Of a stretch of DNA of 64,000 nucleotides, positions 10,364-22,344 are shown in pieces. The translations under genes and the position numbers were made by a program. The notes beneath the pieces were generated by a model that saw only the letters and a list, made by a program, of their open reading frames with translations, was not told where the DNA came from and did no database searches. Position 1 is the first letter of the stretch. Every line of letters begins with the position of its first letter. Source of the stretch: Choristoneura fumiferana (Eukaryota; Arthropoda; Insecta; Lepidoptera; Tortricidae); contig NC_133472.1 in the NCBI RefSeq assembly GCF_025370935.1, forward strand, positions 24,595,523 to 24,659,522. The letters are read 5' to 3'.

Positions 10364-11600
10364 TATGAGCAGACTAAAGTTGGTCTTGATGTTATCTGTG
10401 AGTTATTGGAACTGAAAACAGTGATAAGGTTTAATTAAATTTACGAAAAGGTTGCTTCATTCAAGTCCTTTAGGACTGAATCATCAAGAAGATAGAGCCA
10501 CCTTTTCCTAAATGTATTATTTATTTCGACTGTCATTTTGTCGAGTCGCGAGGCGATTGTACCGTCTTAATTCTATAATAGCTGATCGCCCCATCGCCGT
10601 TTAGCTTGCGAAGCACCTGGCAACCCTGGGGGGCTACTACGAAATACGATAAACGAAGTCGCCCTGCTTGTAACACTTGTGTCAAAAATGTGCAGTCAGA
10701 CGACCAATTCTCGATCAAGTCATTAAACAGAACTATTATAATTACTACGCTTTAAGGATCGCCCGCTGGTTATAACTCGTGTAACTAAACTTAAATAAAA
10801 TTGATGAAGTTTTTAAAATACTACAAAAACTGACAGTTTTATAGCTTGCTTCATTGATGTCGAAAGTTCGAAACTTGAGTTGATCTGCCAGCTAATTTCC
10901 AACATATTCTATTCGCCCACATTTCGTCTGACATTCCTTATTTTGTGTCCAAAGGCATTTGCAAACGGGATACCGTACGTTGCCCCTCCCTGGGCGTAGG
11001 GACAGCGGTCGGCGCACGCGCCGCTACGCTTCGTTACCAATAAGTATGATTTAGCTCGATCGCGATCTGACACGCCGGTAAACGCGATTTATCCCGCGTA
11101 CGCGTCGGCGGGTCTTCACGAGAAGTGGGTATGCGAGAAAACCACACACAAATATACAATGAAATGAATGACGATTCGTTTTAAGAAACTGTGATATTTT
11201 GGGATGATAGGGATATGGTTTTTTTCATATTAAGAATGGATATCCTAAAAAAACATGCCTACCTACATAATAATTATTATTTTGACTGATTGCGAATCGC
11301 TAACACCCATTTGCGGCTCCCTCCCTCTATAAGTCGCTATCTCCACTCGTAGCACTAAGTGAAGAGATAAATCCGTTAATTACAAACTTTAGAAGTGGGG
11401 GCACACAGCAACCCTTAGCTCGGACAAGTTTGAAAGGCAATGGATCAAATTGCTATCGGGGTTTTAACTAAAGTGTGTTGACGATAAAATCTGGCCATAC
11501 ATGATCTGGTCTGGTGTTACTTCGCAATGAATGCTAATTTCCAAGCAACACTTTTTTTAAAGTTCCTAATTCATGGGTATGGAACTAAATAATAAAAATA
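10364..11600. other. No gene; MITE half-copy and a GC-rich island
   Basis: 10627-10660 is a left half of the ACTACGAAA MITE. 10960-11135 is a GC-rich, single-copy-looking block with the palindrome GATCGCGATC and GCGATTTATCCCGCG. It could be regulatory, but I see no gene structure. Confidence 0.4.
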
Positions 11601-12090
11601 TAATCATAAGAAAAAGTTAGGGCGTCTGTGAGTGAGTGAGTTTGTCAGTGAGTGAGTATGTCTGTTACTTCTTCACGCTGAAACGACTTTACGAATTTGG
11701 ATGAAATTTGGCAAAAAGTTAGTTTATAATCTGTATTAAAATAAAGGATACTTTTTATCCCGATGTTTCCACGGAATAGGGATAAAATCTAGAACTAATA
11801 ACCGCTGGGCTAAGTCATGAAATTTGGTATGTGGACATCTGGAATAAAACATAAGGTAGTTACAGGTATAATCCTGCAGGGAAACAGCAGTGCTTGCACT
11901 GTTGTGTTTCGGCGTGGAGAGTAAGACAGCCGGTGAAATTACTGGCACTTGAGGTATCCCATCTTAGGCCTCTAGGTTGGCAACGCATCCGCAATACCAT
12001 TGGTGTTTCAGATGTTTATGGGCGGTGGTGATCTCTTACCATCAGGAGACCCACTTGCTCGTTTGCCATCCAGCCGAATAAAGAAAAATC
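11601..12090 (+). repeat. Compound repeat: family G unit followed by family F
   Basis: 11629-11664 is a GAGT-rich microsatellite. 11747-11865 is one unit of the family G sequence (CTTTTTATCCCGATG, then GGGATAAAATCTAG), tandem at 13123-13430. 11868-12085 is family F (GTTGGCAACGCATCCGC, GGCGGTGGTGATCTCTTACC), also found inverted at 34143-34415. In my recollection F-type sequence is very common in Lepidoptera and behaves like a SINE or LINE 3' end. No ORF. Confidence 0.75.
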
Positions 12091-12095
12091 GTATT

Positions 12096-12288
12096 TAAAA
12101 CGGTCGCGCGCGCTCAAGACTACGTCACAGGTCCCTTAGCGGGCGAATGAGTTAACTACAAGTTCGGGCTAGCGCGCTGCGCCCCGCTCCGCCGCTAGTG
12201 TCGCGCACGAAACAGAAAAAACTGTGTCGCGTCACAAGTTTCGACAGGTGGTAACGCAGAGCTAAGCAAAATTACGGCTCAAAAAATT
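12096..12288 (+). promoter_or_regulatory. GC-rich island ending in a strong 5' splice site
   Basis: A CpG-rich block (CGGTCGCGCGCGCTC, CGCGCTGCGCCCCGCTCC) directly precedes AAAAAATT|GTAAGTAAGT with the exon end at 12288. This arrangement resembles a promoter plus non-coding first exon of a rightward transcript. No ATG-led frame and no matching acceptor could be identified, so it remains a guess. Confidence 0.25.
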
Positions 12289-13122
12289 GTAAGTAAGTAT
12301 TCTTTTAAATTTTATATTTAGCAAAGTCTATTTACTCTCAATTTCTCTCTTTGTTATTACTCCTAACACTCTTAATATGTGAATGACGTATTGTGTTGTG
12401 ATCCAAATATTTTTAATGTAATTTTGTTTGTACACGTGGTTGGTGGCCAATAAGGCCTGCATAATTTACCTACAGGCCTTATTAGCCTCCATAGGAAAAT
12501 CGATTCCTTTAGGCCTTATTAGCATCCAACTCTAAATATCGATTTTAATTTAAACTGTGCGGTTTTATTAAGTAGTAGTTATTATGAAACTCTTTCAGTG
12601 ATTGTCGTCACCCTACTGTCCTACACTGTGTAAAATACGGCCTGCAGTAAAATATGGCCTGTTTTAAAATTGTGATAATTTTGTTTTTGTTTTCTTTTCG
12701 TGTAACTAACACATTACGACTAACGCCTGATTCAATAAATTACATTACGACTGTTTATTGTTAAGTTAAATAAATATTTTAGTCGGTGGAAGGTGTTGTT
12801 GTTTATTATAAATGCAAAACAAAAACGTAGATAATATTATTGTACAAATATTATTGATTGAATGTGCCGCAAATTAGAGTATTATTGAATTATTTATGAT
12901 TAGGCCTTGTTGTACTACCTTAGTAAAATAAGGCCTACTAACAAGGTTTTTAAAAAACGTGTCTAGTGGCGTTGTTTGTGAATGCAGCTACCACATTTTG
13001 TGTCTATTTTGTAGTTTATGAAACTGATGACTGATAAAATAAAAACATTGATTAGAAAGAGTAATTTTCATCTTATTTAAATTTTCCCTTAGCTAGGCCT
13101 TAATTGCCTCAAGTATCTTAGC
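12289..13122. other. AT-rich stretch with recurring GGCCT motifs
   Basis: Six or more copies of (A/T)GGCCT(T/G) fall between 12449 and 13105, often followed by TATTAGC or preceded by AATA, in otherwise AT-rich DNA; two form a small inverted pair (AAGGCCTGC…CAGGCCTT, 12449-12480). No ORF or transposon end is visible. Confidence 0.4.
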
Positions 13123-13430
13123 CTACTTTTTATTCCGATATTCCCACGGGATAAGGATAAAATTTCTAATTAACACCGCTTTGCTTAGTCATGAAAGTTG
13201 GTATGTAGGTAGCTGGACGTCTCAAATAACACATATACTACTTTTTATCCCGATGTTCCCACGGGATAGGGATAAAATCTCCAACTAATAACCGCTGGCC
13301 TTAGAGTCATGGAATTGGGTATGTAGATAGTTGGACATCTGGAATAACACATGTGCTACTTTTTATCCCGATATTCCTACGGGATAGGGATAAAATCTCG
13401 AAATAACAACCGCTGCCAACACCCATGCCT
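13123..13430 (+). repeat. Family G tandem repeat, about 2.6 units of 115-118 bp
   Basis: Units start with CTACTTTTTAT at 13123, 13238 and 13356 and share CCCACGGGATA.GGATAAAAT, ACCGCT, GTCATG and GGACGTCT or GGACATCT. A single unit is at 11747-11865. A small hairpin (CATGACTCTA/TAGAGTCATG, 13435-13458) follows the array. Confidence 0.9.
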
Positions 13431-15469
13431 TTCATGACTCTAAGCATAGAGTCATGAAAAGCATGGATGTTTTAATTTAACGTCAATGAAAACCGCGATG
13501 TAATTTTAGGAAATTCCCACGAGAATTTAATAAAATCTCGGAATTTCAATTCAACTGTTGTATCTAATGATTAACAAGTGCGAAGTTTATAATATTAGTA
13601 GGATTTTTCGAATTTACTTCAGATTAAGGTAGTAAGTATTAAGGTAAGGGTAAAGTAAGGTAGTATAATTTAGGCACAGTGAAATACATAAAGCTAAAGC
13701 TCACAGACGCTCCAATATTTTATTTTGATTGTATTTTTATTATATAGTTTCATAACCACCAATTACTTTAAAAAAGTGCTGCTTGAAAATTAGCATTCAT
13801 TGCAAAGTAACATCAGATCATGCATGGCCAGATTTTATCGTGTACAGACTTTACTTAAACATAAATGATACAAATATTATTAATTGAATAAGTCTTCTCT
13901 TAGCCATATTGATATATATTGATATTGATAAAAGTTTTTCAATCACATTCTTTTACATTGTGACACTGGCGTTAGTATATTGGTTCTCTAAAAATAACCG
14001 CCTCGAGCCCAACCCGGGCACAACTAAAAGGATTTTAATAACTCGCTCGGCAGTAAATCAAAATTTGATTATGAGAATATGGCAAAAACTGGCCTCGTCT
14101 CGACTGTACTCCGAGGACTCATAACTCAGCCGGCCGGGCGTTGATAAGAGCTTAAAATGTTGTCGGATATGGAGAAAAAACCTGCTTTCATTATAACATA
14201 CGAAATGTATTCGTGCCACAACTACTAAATATCTAAGTATTACAATGAAGGGGTTTAATGCGGTCTGACGCTGCTGCTGCGCGAAAAAAAAACACTCATT
14301 CAGAAACGGTGTGTGTAGGCTCGCCTTCTCCCTTGGTCTGGGTACCGACACCAGCCCAGTTCAGAAAGTGATAGTCGTGATTAATGTTGCTGACACTATC
14401 TAAAACAAATATACAAATGCAGGTTATTCTTTGCAAGGATGTGAAGGACGTAGATCTTGTATCTGAATTACGTAACTTTCACTCTTACAAAAAGTAATAT
14501 ACAGTGAGGGTTAGGTTAGGTATTACTTGAAATAATTTAGCATTATTTTCAATTCATTTACGTTGTACAAACAACCCATTATCTTATTATGTCTCGCTGT
14601 ACCATTAAGTTACTTCAAATAATTTCCCATCACGTTAAAATACCTAGTACTTATTTAAGTTTCGGAACCCAGGTACGACTGATGCTATCGGTACAGCACG
14701 TGAACAGATAGCAATAAATATGGGGCTCCATATATCTGTCGGCGCTGGCGAGCGATGTTATTTACGACGGTGAACGAATAAATCGAGCCGTGTGTAAACA
14801 CGCTTTGGGCTAACACTGACAAGCTTGGAAATTATTTCGGCCATGGCGGGCGGCTTCCTGTGCTGCAACTTACCAGAACCAGTGGAGTTTAAAGGAAGAA
14901 GCTGACCATATACGAGTATACACATGTACTTACATCTAAACCTTTGTGCGTGCAATACCTAGATCCACACCCCATTCTTGATAAAGGAGAAAAGATGATA
15001 GCTATAATTCCAGTAATTTATAAATGGAATAAAACATTTAAAACCCTACTATAACCAAAATCCTTAAAAGAGATGTCTTGGCCTAATTTATGAAAAAAAT
15101 ATAACAATAAACATGGTTTTATAAATATTTTAATGTTTTTTTTTTAGACCAATGCCAGTTGAACAATAGAACCTATAGAGTCGAACAGTAGGTAGGTATC
15201 CCTAGATTTGGAAGAAAAAAAATCATGCTCCATGTAACATAAATGTGTTTTATTTTTTCAAGCTTATCTGTATTTATCTTGAATTTTATTATTTGTCTGT
15301 AATTCTATATGCCAGTGTGAAAATAATTACGAAACGAAAAGAAGACTTTCAAGTAGAAATTGAGAGAGTCGAAATGTAAATGAAAACCCTGAACTAACTA
15401 AATCCTTCCTTAAAGTTAGTAAGAAATAGAGTAGTTAGGTAGTTTTATAGTTAATGACATCAGCCGAAA
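13431..15469. other. No gene seen
   Basis: Mostly AT-rich DNA. A leftward 97-codon frame at 14058-14351 and a rightward 71-codon frame at 13909-14124 overlap each other and show no recognisable motif. No repeats beyond short A/T runs. Confidence 0.4.
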
Positions 15470-15870
15470 GACGTCCACCGCTGGATAAGAGCTTCCCCCA
15501 ATGAGTTCTACAATGAGCGGTTCTATGCTGCCTATATAAATCCAACTGGTTTTTGCGACCTTTACTAGATCGTTTATACATCTTGTTGCGGTCTTCCGTC
15601 GCTACGTCTTCCGATTTGTGGTCACCACTCTAGAACCTTATTGCCCTATCAGCCGTCGGTTACGTGCAAGAGGGCCTATCCACTGCCAATTGAGTTTAGC
15701 AATTCTCCAAGCAATATCAATGACTTTGGTTCTTCTGCAGATCTTATCAATTTTAATTCGATCATGTAGGGAAATTTCGAGAATAGCTCCCTTCGCTCTA
15801 TAAGCGCACTTGAGCTTTCTTATAATGCGAACAACATAGTGCCGTGGGTCGTTACTGGCAACAAACACTG
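15470..15870 (-). pseudogene. Decayed RTE-type LINE reverse transcriptase, C-terminal end
   Basis: The minus-strand frame (15638-15952) reads …AILEISLHDRI… then KVIDIAWRIAKLNWQWIGP. This fits the region just after the reverse transcriptase core in RTE-like non-LTR retrotransposons, where a 'RDRIRN..I..RT.V.DI..R.AKLKWQWAGH.AR' pattern is usual. After a stop near 15638, the same strand continues in other frames with a degenerate version of the usual C-terminus (INDLVKVA, then sequence corresponding to the …QQWTSFG end, here from about 15470). Stops and frameshifts make it dead. The endonuclease and the RT catalytic core are absent, as expected for 5' truncation. Confidence 0.7.
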
Positions 15871-15967
15871 GTAAAATACTTTCACTATCGAACACTGCGG
15901 TATTTGGACGTGAAGATATTGCGTAGCTTGGCAAAGGTCCCCTGCTTGTCACTTACTTTCATACTTA

Positions 15968-16108
15968 GGGGCTGTTTCACCATCCATTGATTAGCGTTAA
16001 CCGACGGTTAAATGTGATGCCGTCTCCGTCTATTCGAACAAAACAAATAGAGATGGCATCACACCTAACCGCCAGTTAACACTAATCAATGGATGGTGAA
16101 ACATCCCC
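15968..16108. mobile_element. 141-bp hairpin MITE with TTA target duplication
   Basis: The ends GGGGCTGTTTCACCATCC and GGATGGTGAAACATCCCC are inverted; the arms continue through ATTGATTAGCGTTAAC and the GTGATGCC segment, leaving a short centre. TTA is duplicated on both sides (15965-15967 and 16109-16111), as for PIF/Harbinger-type MITEs. Confidence 0.85.
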
Positions 16109-18876
16109 TTAGTCTTATTTCTTCATGATGTAGATATCATGATATACGTGTATACTTACCTACTACGCAGATTGAACTACTTACTTTGCATTTGCTTACC
16201 GTCTACGACTTACCGTACATTTTACAGTCAGCTAATGAACCAACCCAACAATTTGCACTACAAAGAATATGTCAAAGGATTAGACAAATACATTTATGGT
16301 TGAATGAATGACAATTGTTCATCTGGCCGAGGGTTCGATTCGCTGATCAGCCCCGCCGGTGGCGCCTCATTATGGCTCGTGTTATTCAAATTTATTCAGT
16401 TTAGCCGTACCCGAGGGGCGCCGCAATGGTTAAAATTTATTTATTGTGCTTTTACCTACCTAGGTACCTGCTTGATATGCAGACATTCTATTTAATATTT
16501 TTACTTAGGTATAAATACATAAGTTTAGTTGTAGCTCCCAAACATTTTTATCTGCACTTACCATCAGGTGAGAAGAGAGGAGGAGGAGTGATTTAACCCT
16601 GTTTATGTTGCATTAAAAAAAACTGCGAATACTTACTACCTTTCTATCTATCTGACTGTAAACTCTTCACGCGTAAACGTTTGAGATCCTATAGTTTTTA
16701 TCCCGGAAAATTGCATAAGTATAATTACAAATACAAATCATTTATTTCGGACTTTGAATCCATAGTCTCGCGGGATGAAATCTTGTGCAAAATGTAGTAT
16801 GGAATAAATTACAAAATTTTATTCTTGTGACCGTGCTTTCGAAAAGGACAGGTACCTTAAACACTAAAAAAAACGAATTCTGGGCCATCATGATCGTTAT
16901 TTTTACTTATTTTTTATGATATGGCCTGGAAAACCAGCTAGTGGGTCACCTTATGTTAAGAAAGCAACTCTACTCATAGGCACCCGCAACACTGCAAGAA
17001 ATTGTATATACATTGCCGATCTAGGGAGGTGCGTAAGATAGAATACCTCATGGGTTGGTTGATTTCACTGATGTCCTGACTTTTCACACTGGAACACAGT
17101 AGGTATGTACCTAGTGTAAGTGCTGCTGCTTGGCGGCAGAATTAGCGAGTAAGACAGATGGCGGTAGCAAAAGCTCGTACCAAACACGATGTATACGATT
17201 GTCACCTAACTATTTCTACACATGTAGTTACATAAATATGTATAGTGTCTGCGATTTAAGCAATTTGGAAACAAAAAACTATTGAAAACAATGTCTGATA
17301 ATGATGTCTCTGCGGTGAAGGCCTAACAGCTAAGAGATCTGATTGTGGTACGGCTTCCTATATCTTTTTTTTATAGCCGTTTAACGTATATCAAACGTGT
17401 CTCAGTCGTAATAAAGTACGAATACATTTAGGGGTGCGTTAATAAACTTAAAGCATAAGTATTAACAAACAATTATAAATTTCACTCTAACGGTGGGCAG
17501 GTGTTTATTTGCACGAGTTGGCTTTATAACTTTACGAGTCTAGACGAGTGTGCCGACCTCTTTACTGGAGTTAGTTCGTTACGCGTCTTGTGCCGGTAAC
17601 GAAGTGTTTGCAGCCCACGGGGGCAGGTAATCTAATCTTGCTCCTCGGCCGCCGTCCCCCGCGTCCTAACCCCCTGTCTTTTCGGGATCTTGCAATACCG
17701 TATAACATTTTTCCCGCTATTTATTCCAGTATCAGAAACTTACGATACGTGTCAGGAATAAACAGTTGAATTTTAGGCTGCCCGTTTTGATTTTAAAATA
17801 TAATTTAGAAATGTTTGTATTCTCTTTCTTATATTTATCCCAAAACAGTTACTACTTATTTACTTCTTACAATGCATGTACCAAGCACATTTTTGTGCAA
17901 GCACCTGGCGCACGTACGTCAAATCTCATGCATACCTACTCCTAAGTGTGTCTATGACACAATGATGAAAGCTACTTGAACGAAAATGTTCTAACTACAA
18001 ACATGTGTATTCCTGGACGTACATACTCGTACCTACTCTTATTAAAAAGATATGTAGACAGAAACTTCTTGACTTAACAGGTTTTAGTTGGTATCTCCTG
18101 GCAACCTAGAAAAAATGTGAAAGGAAAATATTCCGGTAAACCTATTTACTTACCTATAAAGTTTGGTCTACAAAGGGACGAATAATCACTGAGCTGTCAA
18201 ATCTCGGCCCGTATTTGCTATGCAGCGTTACGCCCGCCTATTTTGTAACAGAGCAAACTTTATTTTATTGCACAAAGACTACAACGACGACGCCTGCTGC
18301 AAAGAAGGTTTTCCTTGTTCATGGGTGATAGCGTCTATTTTTGAGGACGTGAACAGTATATCGTAAATCAGTGACGGTAAATCTGGGTATTCGGATGCAG
18401 TGAGGCGGGCATCGGCGGGCACACGCCGGCGCTGCGTCGGCGTCGCTCTCACGGAAACCATTCGCACGCTCAGCGCTGATTATCGACGCAATCATTAAAC
18501 TGTCAATGAGTGCATAAAAATGCACTAATTTGCAAATTGCACTCACGTGCTCTTAACATTTGGTTTTGCATTCGCTTTGTGTTCTTTTTTGACTATCTAA
18601 ACACTGATAGGTTTAAGGTGTTTGTTTGTTAGGCTTACACTATTCAAAAGGAAAGTACATTTATATTCGAATGATAATTATTATTTTTTATCTCTCCTGT
18701 TCGGAAAGTTTTGATTTTCATGGGTAGATAGCTGGGTGGAAAATTGCGCTTTCATCTCTAGGGTGGAAAGTATTTTTTTTTTAAATTTCGATTAGCCACG
18801 GAGTCGATGGTAATTGAGTTACGTCAATGACACTTTTTTTCACGTTTCGGCATGGCCATCTAGATGCACGTCGTGA
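16109..18876. other. No gene; scattered repeat scraps and two GC-rich islands
   Basis: About 17120-17195 resembles part of family F (AGAATTAGCGAGTAAGAC). 16640-16810 carries eroded CTTCACGCGTAAACG/TTTTTATCCCGGAAAA repeat sequence. GC-rich islands at about 17510-17720 and 18370-18480 look single-copy; the second has overlapping leftward frames that I attribute to its composition. Confidence 0.4.
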
Positions 18877-19113
18877 CCAAGGAGTTTATATAGGTACAAC
18901 ACTGGAGGCGCCGAACATCCGTTTAAAACAAGAAATTTGATCTTTATTACGTCACGAACATGTTCCATCTCCTTATTTAGTTAGGTTAAGAAAGAGATGG
19001 ATGTCATTCATGAAATGTGAAAGAAGGAGATGGAATATATAAATAAATAATAAAAGTCAAACTTCTTCGTTCGGCGTTCAACCTCCAGTATTGTAGGTAT
19101 ATAAACTCCTTGG
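18877..19113. mobile_element. 237-bp hairpin MITE with a 6-bp duplication
   Basis: The terminal arms CCAAGGAGTTTATATAGGTA and TAGGTATATAAACTCCTTGG are inverted, followed by paired CACTGGAGGCGCCGAAC and GTTCGGCGTTCAACCTCCAG. TCGTGA occurs immediately outside both ends (18871-18876 and 19114-19119). A second smaller inversion (CCATCTCCTT/AAGGAGATGG) sits inside. Confidence 0.85.
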
Positions 19114-20929
19114 TCGTGACCAACTCGATTTTTTTTATACTCGGCCGAGGCAAGTGGCCAGGTCGAAAAGGTACCGGTGGAGGTTGGATATAAGTAAATT
19201 CAATTTACTGAATACTGAAATTCAATTGAATGATATTCTCATTTTTTGTACTATTTTACTTTCCTAACAGTCGAAATGAAAAGTAGAGTGTCTAACTCGG
19301 GTGAAATTACCCAAAATTTCCCCTCGAACTATTGGCGCACTCACTTCGATCGAGCGCCAGAAATATCTCAGGTGAAATGGGTCACTTTCCACCCTTGGTT
19401 ATCAATCTACTATTAAGTGTTCTTTGTCTAATTTCTTTTTGTTGCACTTTGGTACTATCCCTCTCCAGCATCGCCTATTCTGTGGCACGGCACGTATTTA
19501 CAGTTAGGCAGTTGTTTTCGCCGTCGCCACCCTACACGATCACAAGGCGTCCCCTGCAGCCCCGCGCCTCCAGGGACATCGTATCAGAGACAATAAACAC
19601 CGACAATTGCTATAAACTAGCGGATACAAACTAACAAGTCTCATGGGACGAGCAATGTTGCTGTTTTTACTGCTATTTAACTATAACATTCAGTCACATT
19701 ATAATATAATTACACTATTAAGTGTCTGTCACCAAAAAATTCAAATTTCTTGTGAAAGCACCATTTTTTTTACAAAATGTACTTTATTCTTTGCTTGTTA
19801 CCGTACTAAATATGTGTTATTAAGTGCGCCTTAAAACAAAAACTCGTGCACACAGGTGACCCATAAAAGGAAGGCCTAAAGTTTTGTTTTAAATAGCCCA
19901 ATTTTTATCGATTGACAAATATTTTAAACGCGAACATCAATAATCAATGTAAAAATCCAGTTTAGTTGCGGAAAAATAGGGGTGTGCTCGAAGGGCGCGA
20001 GTAATCGCATTGTCCGGTCGGCTGCGCGAGCGCTGCCCGCGTAATCTCGTTGTCCTAATAGTCTTAAGACGCACAAAGGGCTGATCAAACGCTGCAATTT
20101 GACGCACCAAATGTCGATGCGGCATTTTTTTTAGTGCACATGAATTCGGTATGAGAGTTTATCAAAATAAACAATTGATATTAATGACAGTAGGTAATTA
20201 TAATTTTTATAATTTTTTGTCATTTGTTTCGGTTGTTCTCTGTAAGCTGTTTCCCGTCTCAAAAATTACTTATCATTAGTTCAAACGGGCGCGAAGGATC
20301 AATGGTACCTATTACTAAAGTAAGGAAAGAAAGGTTTAATCTATTTCCCGGCAACATTGGTATAGGGAGCAGTTACAAAGACCAACTAAAAAGATAAAAG
20401 ATATAGATAGTATGATTATCTCTGCAAATAAAAACCATCTTCCAATATATAATACAAAGACAAAATCTCCCTTTTGCGAATAGTGCACGGAATAATTTAG
20501 TTTTGAGTCATTCTAGGCCACTAATCAGAATTCACGCGGCGTGTCTCAAATCAATGAGCGCGGACAAACCCCGGACTGATTGTTAATTCGGGCCCCCCGG
20601 GAGCGATACACCCCTTCTTGCGATACAGCAATAGATTGCAAATATACACAAATATTGGTGCTCCAAACAGTAGCGATTGTTAATCGAAGATGGCTACGCA
20701 GCGGATTGTCATAAACCTACGTGGCAGACGTGAACTTGCCTTCGAAATCCAAAAGCTTAATGGTTACTTGACCTGAAATGTATATTTCAGAACTAAATTA
20801 TTGTTATTATTATTTTAAAATTTATGACGGTGAAAGCATTCTACACTTCCACTGAACGTAGATATAGTTTAGATATAGTTAGTGTTTAGTATTGTATACC
20901 ATACATCCCTGTATTTCTTTTATTATTAT
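19114..20929. other. No gene seen; GC-rich islands near 20.0 and 20.55 kb
   Basis: A rightward 100-codon frame at 19332-19634 is open through single-copy-looking sequence but shows no recognisable motif. 19980-20130 and 20520-20640 are GC-rich; the latter includes GGGCCCCCCGGG. No repeat family recognised. Confidence 0.4.
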
Positions 20930-21142
20930 TTTTTGTATTTTTTTTTCTTTAATTGTATAATATACTTTTTAAGTATTTTATTTGTAAATATATTTTTATG
21001 AAAAAATGACTTTCTGCCAAGTTTCTTGCGGCGCATTCTTCTTGGCAATGATGATCTTTCCGAAAGCGCTGGTAGTTAAAAAAATGACTTGTAAAAGTGC
21101 CCATTGCGGCCTATTTACTGAATAAATCATTTGAATTTTGAA
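20930..21142 (+). repeat. Family H: 3' end of a non-LTR element, copy H1
   Basis: This shares AAAAAATGAC.TTCTG.CAAG, GCGCATTCTTCTTGGC, TTTCCGAAAGCGCTGGTAGT and a TTTACTGAATAAAT tail with 53580-53780; a short part recurs at 56262-56350. It ends in ATTTGAATTTTGAATTT, the sort of simple tail left by LINE-type target-primed insertion. All copies are 5'-truncated or eroded. Confidence 0.75.
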
Positions 21143-21804
21143 TTTACCTTCATATTTAAAGGTGGTAAAACTATTTGTAGATCGACTATATTACTGTATT
21201 TATTAAATTGGCAAGGGACTGCGTGATGAATTTTCCTACTACGAGTATTTACAATAACACTGTAGGGCTCCATACGTCGAATGACACTGAACTCTACCTA
21301 TATTACCAAACTTAGGTCATCTGTCAATTCGTCCTACACCTACTTTAAAAGGACAATATTTTTGAATTTTTTGATAAATTGTAATAGAATAGATAACAAT
21401 GGACTCTGTCAATATCACAATGAAGAAAAATAGAATGAAAGTAATTAACAAAACAAGGTTTTATCATATTACTTGTAGTTGGACAGTTCTATTTAACCAC
21501 CGCAACGCCACAATAACACTTCTTTGTTGTACTTTTGGTTAGTATTGCACAAAACTTTTTAAGGGTAGATACTGATCTCGATCTGTTGGAGCCTTGTAGC
21601 AGGTGACCCTCTCATTAGTAAAAATATTATGACCTCAGGATTATTTTTTGTAACGATACAACTTGTCTTATAAGTATGTTTATTCTTTGTTCATAAATAT
21701 AAATTGTTAAGCACTAGAACAGCCGTGGCCTGCGACTCTATCTGCGAAAATTCGTTTATCACATTCCCATTGGCTTATACCACCATCCAAAAAAAGGTAT
21801 CTTA
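21143..21804. other. No feature seen
   Basis: AT-rich DNA without ORFs or inverted repeats that I can support. Confidence 0.5.
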
Positions 21805-22186
21805 TACAGCGTGTATTTTTAATACTACCTCAAACTGTAACCAGACGAATATTTAAGTGGTGTGAACCAATATCAAAACAAATTGTTAATTTAAAATTAA
21901 CTACCAGAGCGTAAATAATTTTTGAAATATTTTCGAGCAGCAATGTAATGCGTACAATAAATTGATACAAGAGAGAAACGTTTTGTGACAGCTGTCACGT
22001 CAACAAGTGCGACGTTTTGAATTAAAACAAAGCAGTATCACGTAGTGATGATACATTGTGTGCTAATTAATGTTGTAAGGAAAATACTAAGTCAATTTTT
22101 TTACTAAAACATAATAAAATACGATTATTAGGGCTTTCCCTAACTACCCTTAAAGTTTGAGGTAGTATCAAAAACACACGCTATAT
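21805..22186. mobile_element. TIR element, about 382 bp
   Basis: The ends ATACAGCGTGTATTTTTAAT plus ACTACCTCAAACT and AGTTTGAGGTAGTATCAAAA plus ACACGCTAT form a roughly 33-bp imperfect terminal inverted repeat. The interior is AT-rich and non-coding (it includes TGACAGCTGTCACGTCA, itself palindromic). TA is adjacent to both ends, but the exact duplication is unclear because of an indel in one terminus. Confidence 0.75.
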
Positions 22187-22344
22187 GCCCTTCTTATACT
22201 ATAACTACTTCTCAAACTAGCTCCATACTAAATTTCGTCTAAATTGGTGCAGCGGTATATCTAAGCGTGAAGAAATAACAGACTGACAAAGAGTTTTGTT
22301 TATCATTTATAAAATAGTAACGATAGATGCAATTTAAATAAAAT
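22187..22344. repeat. Eroded RTE-type or SINE-like repeat tail
   Basis: The text CTCCATACTAAATTTCGTCT, then TAAGCGTGAAGAAATAACAG, resembles a tail that also appears at 46500-46580. It is a fragment only. Confidence 0.5.

Noticed and set aside
11747..13430. Regularly spaced repeats as a possible CRISPR array
   Set aside because: The units are 115-118 bp of continuous homologous sequence without unique spacers, in a eukaryotic setting.
15618..15803. Rightward 61-codon frame over the LINE remnant
   Set aside because: Antisense shadow of the leftward reverse-transcriptase fragment.
16316..16345. B-box-like GGTTCGATTC as a tRNA gene
   Set aside because: No A box or acceptor and T-arm pairing at the right distance.
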